Shown: in pieces, positions 23,612-32,358 of the stretch | How positions within the stretch are numbered: position 1 is the first letter of the stretch | Layout: each line of letters starts with the position of its first letter | Origin: Eleusine coracana subsp. coracana | Taxonomy: Eukaryota > Streptophyta > Magnoliopsida > Poales > Poaceae | DNA length: 64,000 nt | Direction: 5' to 3' | Assembly (NCBI GenBank): GCA_032690845.1 | Contig: CM064421.1 | Span: 36,694,963 to 36,758,962, forward strand | The notes under the pieces: generated by a model | Seen by the model: only the letters and a program-made list of their open reading frames with translations | Database searches by the model: none | Told to the model about the DNA's origin: nothing | Program-made: the position numbers and the translations under genes

Positions 23612-25126
23612 TCAGATATAACGATTCCAATAAAGAGAAACACCTTCATCAGATGTATTTTCATCCGAGGTATCTTCATCATCGGTATCATCTTCGTCAA
23701 AATGGTTTTTGGAACAAGTGGTACCATCTTCATTAACACTTGCTCTTTCAGAGCGGAACTTGGAACGAATAGCTTCGATATAGGCCATCCTATCAGCATA
23801 GAACTGCACTAATTCAATGTCTGTCAGGATAAAAAAACCTGCAGTTCACATCAACTGTGATTGGGAAATCACAGTCATTCTCAGTTTCTACTGTCTTGTG
23901 ACGGTGCCCACCCAAGTGCATCTCAGCATCAGGATGATCAATGTTTTGGTGGTTGGTCATGCAAGCGTAGCAATTACCTGTGTGTTTGTGCAGAAGCAGG
24001 ATTAGAAGGTGAAAATTTACTGATATATGAAAAAATATCTTGAGAATGAAAATCAAAATGTTTGCAACCAGGTCACATCATTATCTAACTACACCTTGGT
24101 ACTCTGCTTTTATAACAGAAAGAAGCTAAAGAATTTCCTCTACCAACACAAGTCATTTAAGGAACAACTAAAATTGGGCTGTTGGCACTATTTAAGGAGA
24201 AATAGCTGCACCATCGACAAGGTTTCCCAAATAGCATCTCTTGGAACGAAACACTGTAACCTGACATGCTCTATCGGAAAGAGCATCTACAGAACACCTA
24301 GAGCATCTATTAGCCTGTTATCCTGACTTGAACTCATAGTGTTGCCCTCGGTCTTTCAGACAGTTTATCTTTACCAGTAGACTTGGCCATCTCAAACATT
24401 TGTACTCCCGCAATACATATTTATGAAGTATAAATAACATGTTGTGTGGACCCCCCCCCCCCCCCCCCCCCCCCCCCGCTCCCCCGGCCCCTAACACTTT
24501 GCCTTTAATAAAACTCTAAATTATTTATATCCATTTCAAACAATTGGATCGACTTAAATTGTCCCAATGCTAGCAATTAAACAACAAATGTATCAGTGGC
24601 CTTCTTCCAGTAAAACCATTAGAAGTTTTCAGGTTGTTAACGCAGGCTCTCGTATGTACAGTCTAAGCAGCTTAACCTTGAATTATATAATGGAACACCC
24701 AATCTACCATCTAGTAAACATATAGGAACTTCAGAATACTGCAGCATTTGGAAATCACATAAGTACACATGACATAATGCCAGAAGAGGCTCTCACTTGT
24801 GGAAGGTAAAAAGTAACTGAAGATCAGGAGCATACCAACATGACATGGTGATAGTTGTGGAATCAAGCAGCAAAAGGTAAGCACTCTTCAGGACAGTCCC
24901 TGGTAGGTGGATCATCGGCTTCAGCTAAGAAGTGCACAGGAGCTTCGCCTTGGCAGGCAGACAAAGACGATCCGATGTTTCGCCAGGCCATGAAATTAAT
25001 GTGAACATATCGGTCCAGTTCATAATCCTCATTCTTCACGATGCTTTGACCATATATGGATGATTTCTGGCTGCTGCTCTCGGGGAGAAGGCTGCTGCGG
25101 CACATCATAGCAAGCAAAGCCTGTAC
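23612..25126 (-). pseudogene. PIR2-like/DUF3615 copy B, 3' part, split by a transposon
   Basis: Paralog of the copy at 18756-20608. The last exon (about 23977-23612) carries CYACMTNHQNIDHPDAEMHL, TVETENDCDFPITVDVNCRF, a frame break at FYPDRH, then QFYADRMAYIEAIRSKFRSE and the acidic tail ending NRYI-stop. The preceding exon (about 24836 up to 25126) carries IYGQSIVKNEDYELDRYVHI, INFMAWRN and DDPPTRDCPEEC. Compared with copy A, about 35 codons are missing between the PSPRE and IYG segments. Upstream the coding sequence stops at the transposon end at 25130 and resumes at 28895. It cannot encode a full-length protein. Confidence 0.8.
24451..24477 (+). repeat. 27-bp poly-C run
   Basis: An uninterrupted run of cytosines in the intron-like region of PIR2-like copy B. 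Its length may be unreliable because homopolymers are hard to sequence. Confidence 0.9.
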
Positions 25127-25492
25127 TTAGAGCATCTACAGGGGTTCTATACTAAAATTTAGGAGTATAGCAAAAAAACTCAACTCTAATGGAGCTTTTA
25201 AATGGGCTTCTATTTTTCATACCCTCATAAAATTTGATCCAGGATCTCAGGAATAGGAGCCTCTTATCCCCTTCCTAAACACGTGGGTTCCATTGTTTTT
25301 TTTTTCTTCTTTCTCCTCTCTCTTATCCTCCCCTTTCTCTTTCTTCTCTCTCTTGCGCGGTTGCGCCCGACGCTCTCCTCGCCCTCCCCTCCACCGTGCC
25401 CTCCCTCCCCTCGCCGCCAACCGGCCGCCGCCCACCACCGCGCCCTCGCCGCCGGCCGGCCGCCGCCCACCACCGCGCCGCCCGGGTACTAG

Positions 25493-25870
25493 AACTGGAC
25501 TCCGCGACGGTGGCGTCGAACGGGCGCGCGGCCTGCGCGGGGATGACGTCACCGTCGGCGGCGCAGCCACAAGACGCGCTGGTCCTGTGGGGGCGGCATG
25601 GCGCCAAGGTGGACGCGGTGGTGCGGGCCGCGTGCGAGCGGGTGCGGGCCGGAGTGGACCGGGCCCGGAAGCGGCAGCGGCAGGAGCTGGCGCGCGCGGC
25701 GGCAGGCGCGGTGGAGCGGAGGATGCGGGAGACGGAGGCGGAGCTGGGCGCCGTGCGGTGTAGGAATGCGGAGCTGGAGGCGCGGGTCGCGCAGGCCGCC
25801 GCCGAGAGCCTGGCGTGGCAGGGCCTCGCGCGCGGGCATGAAGCCGCCTTCATGGGCTTCTCCTTTCTAA
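25493..25870 (+). pseudogene. Captured fragment of a BOI-related RING E3 ligase gene (coiled-coil part)
   Basis: An open frame reading ALVLWGRHGAKVDAVVRAAC, RARKRQRQELARAAAGAVER, RMRETEAELGAVRCRNAELE and SLAWQGLARGHEAA. This matches the central coiled-coil region of plant BOI/S-ribonuclease-binding-protein-like E3 ligases, which have LDAVVxxxxERVRxxVEExRRRxxRxL, AAExAAxRRLREKEAELERxRRRNAELEERL and AWQxxARSHEA. The C-terminal RING finger of that family is absent, and the frame ends just after HEAAFMG in unrelated sequence. The GC content (over 75% by eye) contrasts with the AT-rich element around it. It lies inside a transposon, so it is inferred to be a host gene fragment acquired by the element, as in Pack-type transposons. 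Confidence 0.7.
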
Positions 25871-26572
25871 TATAGCATTTAAATAATGGGCTTCTCCTTT
25901 CTAATATCAAACTGTTAGTATTCTCTTTTGTTTACCATTGCTTATTATCTAATTACAAATTACCTATGATAATAGTTAAATGGCTCAGGAAAAGACGAAG
26001 CTACCCCTCATGTTTTTACCTTGTCTCCACGGCTCGGGACTTGTCTCTCGAGACCGGACTGCTCGCTCCTCTGCTCTGCTCGTAAAGGACCGCCGCCGCT
26101 CCTTGTTGCTTCGGCCGGCGGCGAGGTTCCCAGGCGCTGGCGACTCTCAAAATGGGGCCTCCGACATCGCCGGAGCCTCCTCCTGCAACCGCCATGGGCG
26201 CGCAACAGGGCACGCAGCCGCGGCCCGCCCTCTCCCAAACCCTAGCTGCGTGGATGGCTGCGGGGCAAGCTGCGGGGATGGCTGCGGGGGTGGCTATGGC
26301 GAGCTGCGGGGATGAGGAGCTGGAGGCCGGCTTCATGGAGTTGCTGGAGGCTGCAGGCGTCCCTCCAATCGTTCGAGATTTTGGTGATTTTTTTACCTCT
26401 CATGCATGCATTTGTGCTCCAATATTTGAATAGTTTCTAAATTTATTTACAATATAGAACAAATAGAAGTGAAGGAGATCAATGAGATGGACAACTAAGT
26501 ATGTATTTCACAACAACATTTTCATATGTTTGTCATTCTAGAACTGTTGGTGACATAATTTTTGCTATGTAA

Positions 26573-27626
26573 TTGATGTTTAGGCTTCCATTAGCAACGA
26601 TTGAACCCTCATTTTCTGTGCAAATACCTGCTCCATCTGTCATCGATTGGGATACTATAGAAATTGAGGAAATTCATGATGATGAGGGGCGGTTGCAAAT
26701 GCCTAGTGAGCACCAATTATATTCTCTTTTGGGATTGAGGGATGAGGATGATACAACAGAAAAGGCAAGAGAGGATGCTACTAATATGAGCGCCGATAAT
26801 TGTTGTGGTTCTGGAATTCCAAATATTCATGATACTCAAGGTGCGGTCATTCTAGTTGATGATTGTGTGCCTGGTGAGCACAACTTGGATTATGACCCCA
26901 ACAATCCGGAAATGAGGGTTGGCATCAAGTACCCTTCCATGAAAAAATTTAAATTGGCTATTAGACAATATGTCATAAACAAAGAATTTGAATTAGGCAT
27001 TGAAGCAACTGATCCAACGAGATATAGAGGGTTCTGCTTGGGTGGGGATTGCCCTTGGCACTTGTATGCACGACAAAATCCTAAAGGTTCAGATGTTACA
27101 GAGGGGTGTTGGCCGACAAAGAAAGAAAAGATTCAAAAGTTGTTTTGAAGGTGGTGGTAGTAAGAAATCTAGTGAAGAAACTGAGAAAGCAAAGAAAATG
27201 ATTAGAGGTCAAGTCACCTGCCCCAAATGTGGTTTAAAAGGACATAGGAAAAAACAACCCTAAGTGTCATTTGAATGGCACAAAAAAAAAAGGCAAGTTT
27301 CAGTTTTCATTTTAATTGAGTTGAATGTCTTTCTCACTGTTATACCAAATATTTTATTTTATTTTACTTACCTTGCAGGAAAAGGAAACCAAGAAAAAAT
27401 ACCACTAAAGGTTGGTTCCCTAAAGAAGTATCCACCTCAACTATGGCTACCAACATAAGTGAGCTGGAGGCAAATGAAATTGTGTCAAACCGAGACAGTC
27501 CAACATTGATAGGAGAGGGCACTTCTTCACAGGTGCCCGCCATGGTCACTTCAACTCCTACCAAACAAGCAACTCCAAGGCGTGCAGTTCGGAAGATTAC
27601 TCCAAGAAAAACGAACAAAGCTTGAT
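26573..27626 (+). pseudogene. MULE (mudrA-like) transposase remnant, core deleted
   Basis: The N-terminal part carries the MuDR DNA-binding-type region (YDPNNPEMRVGIKYPSMKKF, FKLAIRQYVINKEFELGIEA, RYRGFCLGGDCPWHLYARQ), preceded by an acidic leader (EIEEIHDDEGRLQMPSEHQL). After CWPTKKEKIQKLF the frame breaks and the catalytic DDE core is missing. The sequence resumes with a zinc-knuckle segment, TCPKCGLKGHRKKQ (about 27220-27260), and after an intron-like gap with a basic Thr/Pro tail (PTKQATPRRAVRKITPRKTN, ending at 27625). The order is that of a mudrA-type transposase, but without its core it cannot catalyse transposition. An upstream non-coding exon may begin near 26152. Confidence 0.75.
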
Positions 27627-28192
27627 TGATGTTTTTGATGAACTGTCTTTTATTTTATAAACTTGTGTGAGAAGACATAGACACTTATATCATGCCTTCT
27701 CTATTGTTAAGTTTTGGTGCTTGCAAGACATAATTATTATATGTGCTAGTTTAATGTGGAAATGTTATTGCATATGAACATGTGTCTGATCAATACTGTG
27801 AGTGCTTGGTGATGTTATTTGTGAATTTTGAATATTTTTAGTGTTTATTATGTGCGCACAGGTAAAAAATACGCCTATGTATTGTATGAAAGAGATGTGA
27901 GGATAAATATGTCTTTTTTATGTATCCATATAGAGGTTAAAATGCTTTAACACTAAGCAATGATAAATCAAAGGAGAGAATAACAATTTGATGTTAGAAG
28001 GGAGAAACCCATTGTTTGAATGCTATAAGAGAGAAGCCCACACATTGGCAATGGTACAATAGCAAAAATCTCAGCAGGAGGTGGAGATTGGGAAATTGAG
28101 ATATTTTTTTCCTAACATGCGGGTCCCACCAGAGATAGGAGCCCACATGCATGCTCATAATAGCAACTCCACCCAGGTGATCAAATGGGCTC

Positions 28193-28795
28193 TAAGAGCA
28201 ACTTTAACCTTTCCCCTTTAATCTCATCACCTAAAAGAGGTTAAAGGTGATCTTTTTAACTCACTTTTTTAATTATAGGTGATGATGTTGTAGCAGTTCA
28301 CCTATTCTATTACCTAAAAAGATAGGGTCCACCATTTAGGTGAGGAAAGGGTGATCCCCTCCATAAAGGGGGTGGTGGACTGGATTTAGGTGATCAACTA
28401 ACCAAGGGGATGGAAAAGGGAAACTGATAAAAAAGTTTTTTCTATTCTCATTCCCTATATGATAGTCTTTTGTGTTTAGGTGATAGAAAAGGGGAAGGGT
28501 TGGAGTGGTTCTAAATCCCATTTTAGTCACCCACACATAAAAACTCAACCCCAACCCATTACTATCCGGATGATTAAATTTAGTGGGCTACCAAATTCTG
28601 GAGCAAACTCCTTTGGAATAGAGGGCCACTACATCTCTCCCAAATGCAGGCCCTAGCATTTTTTAATCAATTTTAATCAATTTTAGTCAGTTGGTTTGGA
28701 GTAAAAATTTTGTTTGGGGCTCTGTAACTTGAAATCAAGACTTCAAAATGAAATATAGAAGCCCAAATTTACTCTCCCGGTCGAAGTTGCTCTAA
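28193..28795 (+). mobile_element. Nested 597-bp MITE with TAA target duplication
   Basis: Element 28196-28792 begins GAGCAACTTTAACC and ends with the complement of GAGCAACTTCGACC. TAA flanks it on both sides (28193-28195 and 28793-28795). The interior has repeated short motifs (TTTAGGTGAT, CACCTA) and no open frame. It is inserted near the right end of the 3.76-kb transposon, so it is the younger insertion. Ends and TSD fit the PIF/Harbinger (Tourist-like) class. Confidence 0.75.
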
Positions 28796-28894
28796 TGAAG
28801 TTAGTTATAAATTTGGACGATTAAATATTGCAAATGGACTTGCAAAATGTGATTTGGGAGTCCAAATTTGCATGCCCCACTGGAGATGCTCTTA

Positions 28895-29330
28895 GCAGCG
28901 AGCAGCGATAGCGCACGATGCTCCACTGCTGACAGTACTAAGGTTATGAAGAGCGCGGAGGTGGTAGGTTTTGGGTGCCCCGCCGCCTAGGATGCCACCA
29001 GCAGGAATGAAACAGCTTCCAATTATGTGCGAGTAAAGGGCGCAGCGTCGCGTAAGGAGGAGGTTGTGCTATGGAGGTCAGCGCCGGAGAGGCAGAGGTG
29101 CCAGAGGGCATCATCGTGGCAGAGGGAAGGGCATTGGTAGCTAAGGGAGGCGACAAATCCATGAAGAGAGCGCTGGGCAAGGCGGCCAATGCCCCAAGCG
29201 GTGATGACGACTTTGGAGCATGAAGATCGAGGTAACCAGGGACGTGCGTAGGAGGAGGCAACAATAGCGACACGAGCTACTAGGGGGTGGAGGTATTCCT
29301 GTGCTGCCACAAGTCCTCACGACCTTTGCG
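28895..29330 (-). pseudogene. PIR2-like copy B, N-terminal part beyond the transposon
   Basis: Continues copy B upstream of the inserted transposon. Minus-strand segments match copy A in order: RLAQRSLHGFVASLSYQCPS with CHDDALWHLCLSGADLHSTT (helical domain), and, nearer the transposon, the block equivalent to TVERDALSLLAA ending at the insertion point. Frame changes are present (for example at about 29020, where copy A also breaks), and the region equivalent to the copy A N-terminus beyond 29330 is not recognisable. Confidence 0.7.
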
Positions 29331-30190
29331 GTACACCCCATCCTCCCTCTGATCCCTCACATGTCGGCTCATGAATCAATGGGAGGAGAGACATCAAGAG
29401 ATAGCGACGACGATGGACGAGTGCTCGGCTCCTGATCCGGCAACAGCGGTGGCAAGGCAGCGCGAAGGTTGGCGGGGAGGTACCTTTGAAAACTAGAGAT
29501 CGATACAAGAACGTTACCTCAAGGAAGTCAACGTAGAACTAGAGGATTGCAACCCATATGTAGGCAAACATAAAAAAATAAAAGGTTATTTTGGCTGATC
29601 TATAAAAAAAAATAGTAATATAATAAAAATCAAAATTTTAAAAGATATGATGATATTCTTTTATTTTCAAGAATTTTTAAATATATATATAATCTAACAA
29701 TAGTAATAATTTATTCTTTTATTTATAAAATTTAAAAATATTGAAGTCTGTGGCAACGAATAATAAAGTTCAATTTCTTAGTATCCATTACGGAAGTCTA
29801 TTGTCCATCAATTCTTCCCAGGTTTAATTTTTCCTTTTATTTCCCAAAGCACTTGATGTGCAAAGTCGGAGTTTGGATGCCCTGTTGGCATTAGCCGTCG
29901 TTTAATAAGTATAAATTTTTAATACATCACATTTTTCATGTCTCTGATTTGAAGCTGTGTGCATCCTTCACAGCTTTTCAGCATCCTGGTACGGTGGTAC
30001 CCCTCTTTTTTCTGACTCCGTGACAACTCGAACCAGTTCTCGGTTCTCAATGCGGAAAATAGATATATATTTATTCTGTAAAATGTTTCATTGCACACGT
30101 ACAAACAAAATACGAAGCACACTCGAAATCTCAAACTGTACCAGGGAATGGAACCATCCATGGAGATCACGTACTGTGATGAGAGAGAGA
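29331..30190. other. Intergenic, AT-rich, chitinase 3' flank
   Basis: No gene is seen. The 29560-29760 stretch is very AT-rich. About 30050-30190 is probably the 3' UTR of the minus-strand chitinase. Confidence 0.5.
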
Positions 30191-31108
30191 TCAGACGAAG
30201 TTCTTGATGGCCTTGCTGTAACCATCCTGGTCATCATAGTACTTGGACCAGAGCATCACGCCTCCGTACTTGGTGGAGTTCTTCAGCACCGGAAGCACCT
30301 GCGAGTCGAGGCTCGCCGCCGGTATGAACCCACTCCCCGCGGCGTCCGGTGCGGCCGGCAAGCCGAGGAAGATGTACTTAGCGTTGATCGCCGTGGTCCA
30401 CTGGTTCCATGACTTGACGAGGTTGGCCATGCTCCCCGGCGTGTACTGGCAGGGCGGGTTGTTGTAGAACTGAACCCACACGTAGTCGAACAGCCCCGTC
30501 TGAAGCGCCTTGCCGACCCACTGGTCCGGGAACGGGCACTGCGGCGCGGCTGACAAGTACACCTCCTTCTCCTTCTTCCCCTTTCCGCTGTAGGATTTCA
30601 GGTACGCCGCGAGGGCGCCGTAGTAGTCCGGGTTGCCTCCCTCGATGTCGAAGTCGACGCCGTCGAGCACGGCATCGCCGAGTGGCCGGTTCTCCGATTG
30701 CCCGCCGAGGAAGTTGTTCCAGATGTACTGGGCGAGCTTGAACGCGTCCTGCTTGGAGTTGAGCGAGTAGCCTCCGGCGCCGCCGCCGATGGAGAGCATG
30801 ACCTTGACGCCCCTGGACTGGCAGGAGGTGATGTCGGCGGTGAGGTTGGTGCAGGCGTTGGAGTAGGGGTCGCAGTGGCCCGCGAGGTTTAGCTGCGGGG
30901 TCTGGCCCGAGCCGAAGCTGCAGAGGAAGGCGATGTTGACAAAGGCGTAGTTGCCCGTGGCGCAGGTGTCGGCGAGGGAGCCCTCGTTGCCGTTCTGGCC
31001 CCAGTAAATGGCGATGCTGCCTCCATGGATCACGGGAGCTGACGAGGCCAATAGGAGAAAAACGGTGAAGAGGCAGGCCAGGGAACAGGGACTGTGCAGA
31101 GTGGCCAT
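30191..31108 (-). CDS. Class III chitinase (GH18, hevamine-like), secreted
   Basis: Glycoside hydrolase family 18 endochitinase, cleaving beta-1,4-linked N-acetylglucosamine chains in fungal walls; such acidic class III enzymes are secreted defence proteins. Single exon, 305 aa. The signal peptide is about residues 1-30 (hydrophobic LACLFTVFLLLASSAPVIHG), and the mature start GSIAIYWGQNGNEGSL is the class III signature. The barrel motifs SIGGGAG (about 106-112) and LDGVDFDIEGG follow, giving the intact DxxDxDxE catalytic motif with acid/base Glu156. Six Cys in the mature region fit the usual disulfides. The C-terminal GGVMLWSKYYDDQDGYSKAI is also typical. A TATA box lies about 70 bp upstream. 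Some GH18 relatives are inactive xylanase inhibitors, but here the catalytic Glu is present. Confidence 0.93.
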   Translation of the reverse strand: MATLHSPCSLACLFTVFLLLASSAPVIHGGSIAIYWGQNGNEGSLADTCATGNYAFVNIAFLCSFGSGQTPQLNLAGHCDPYSNACTNLTADITSCQSRGVKVMLSIGGGAGGYSLNSKQDAFKLAQYIWNNFLGGQSENRPLGDAVLDGVDFDIEGGNPDYYGALAAYLKSYSGKGKKEKEVYLSAAPQCPFPDQWVGKALQTGLFDYVWVQFYNNPPCQYTPGSMANLVKSWNQWTTAINAKYIFLGLPAAPDAAGSGFIPAASLDSQVLPVLKNSTKYGGVMLWSKYYDDQDGYSKAIKNFV

Positions 31109-31179
31109 TGCTCCTCTTGCTTCGTGTATAGCTAGCTGCTCTGGAACTGTTTTGCTGCTTGATCGATCCGGGGACGATG

Positions 31180-31191
31180 GTATATATATAC
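31180..31191 (-). promoter_or_regulatory. TATA box of the chitinase gene
   Basis: An alternating TATATATATA tract 73-83 bp upstream of the chitinase ATG on the minus strand. This implies a leader of roughly 40-50 nt. Confidence 0.7.
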
Positions 31192-31233
31192 GAACAGAAA
31201 GATAACAATGTAAAGGTAGAAATACGTACTATG

Positions 31234-32072
31234 TACGTGCCTTAGGGGCCGCTTCACATGTCATTCTTCACTTAATTAGAGATGAAATACCCTCGACTCT
31301 ACGTAGTACTTTAGCATTCTGTTACTTGCAAGTTGCGACGGTACGTCGCTAGACGCTAGTTTCGACACTGCACCTTGGGCCTGCGAGTGCCGAATGAAGG
31401 CCCAAAACCTGGCCGTTAGGCTGGGGAGGACTGACCCAACCCAATCAAACCCCATTAGATGGATGGAATGCTTGTGATCGTCTGATCGTGCACACTAAAC
31501 GTCGGCAACAACAGCATAGTACCATACCATACCATACAGTGTCATCAAGATACGGTGATGCAAAGCAAGGACATTTAAATCTCATCGTGAAAGAAAATAT
31601 GAATACGTACGTACGTGCCTTAGGGGCCGCTTCACATGTCATTCTTCACTTAATTAGAGATGAAATACCCTCAACTCTACGTAGTATTGTTTAGCATTAA
31701 TTATGTTACTTGCAACGGTACGTCGCTTAGACGCTAGTTTCCACATTGCACAAGGCCCTGTTCCCTCCTGAATGCACCTTGGGCCTGCGAGTGCCGAATA
31801 AAGGCCCAAAACCTGGCCGTCAGGCTGACGGCTGACCCAACCCAATCAAACCCCATAACATTGGAATGCTGCTACGAATGAAGGATTGTGAACGGTCGTG
31901 TATGTAAACTACGGCTGACCCAACCCAATCAAACCCCATAACATTGGAATGCTGCTATGAATGAAGGATTGTGAACGGTCGTGTATGTAAACTAAAATGC
32001 CACAACAGAACATCATACAATGATGCTAATAAATGAGGACATTTCAATATCACTCATCGTGAAAAAAAAATG
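31234..32072. repeat. Tandem duplication upstream of the chitinase (about 0.4 kb x 2)
   Basis: Unit 1 (31234-31603) and unit 2 (31612 to about 32072) share TACGTGCCTTAGGGGCCGCT at the left and a TCATCGTGAAA motif at the right, in the same orientation. Unit 2 is longer because it contains an internal 83-bp tandem (31828-31910 and 31911-31993, starting ACGGCTGACCCAACCCAATC). No coding potential is apparent; the repeat begins about 45 bp upstream of the chitinase TATA box. Confidence 0.9.
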
Positions 32073-32162
32073 TTAGGACCCATAAATAAAACCAAACGAC
32101 CTCTTGAGGACCCTGATAGCAAGTTTTGATAATAAAGTTAACATTTCAACTTGATTTGGTTG

Positions 32163-32358
32163 GAGTGTGCCAGGCCCAAGCAATAGTGCAACACTAGGGC
32201 GACACTTGAGGACCTTGATAGCAAGCTATCATAGTAGATCCTCCCTCATAAAAAATAAATTTAATATCAAAGTGGGCACATGACCCACATATATCAGATA
32301 TTAAACTGACAAGAACAGATACTACACTTGATCTTAGCCAAAAGGCCGAGAAAGGTAT
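32163..32358 (-). ncRNA. U2 spliceosomal snRNA (full-length gene or pseudogene)
   Basis: The minus strand reads ATACCTTTCTCGGCCTTTTG from 32358, the conserved U2 5' end, followed by GCTAAGATCAAGTGTAGTAT with the GTAGTA branch-point recognition sequence. Stem IIa and a GTGGGTCATGTGCCCAC stem IIb follow, then the Sm-type AATTTATTTTTTAT and the 3' stem-loops, including GTGTCGCCCTAGTGTTGCAC. Total length to a point matching the usual plant U2 (about 196 nt) is 32163-32358. Compared with the plant consensus, the stem IIa 3' side has two extra bases (GATATATGTG). A TATA-like GTATACAAAAC lies about 34 nt upstream, but the plant USE (RTCCCACATCG) expected near -70 is not apparent. It may therefore be a pseudogene or a divergent copy. 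Confidence 0.8.

Larger units (their letters stand above)
25127..28894 (+). mobile_element. 3.76-kb TIR transposon with TTA target duplication, chimeric cargo
   Basis: Element 25130-28891 starts GAGCATCTACAGGGG and ends with the complement of GAGCATCTCCAGTGGGG. It is flanked by TTA on each side (25127-25129 and 28892-28894). These ends and the 3-bp TWA duplication are the PIF/Harbinger pattern. It sits inside the PIR2-like copy B reading frame: removing it rejoins a codon series matching copy A (TCGCTGCTCGCTGC then AAG). Inside are a BOI-type gene fragment (25493-25870), a short GC-rich exon-like stretch (26152-26433), a Mutator transposase remnant (26573-27626) and a nested MITE (28196-28792). 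No PIF/Harbinger transposase was seen, so it must be non-autonomous. Confidence 0.8.

Noticed and set aside
25293..25910. Several long frames on both strands around the BOI-like fragment
   Set aside because: Only the plus-frame protein with the coiled-coil motifs matches a family; the others are low-complexity shadows of GC-rich DNA.
31445..31642. Short antisense frames in the repeated chitinase upstream region
   Set aside because: They fall in a tandemly duplicated non-coding block with no domain signature.
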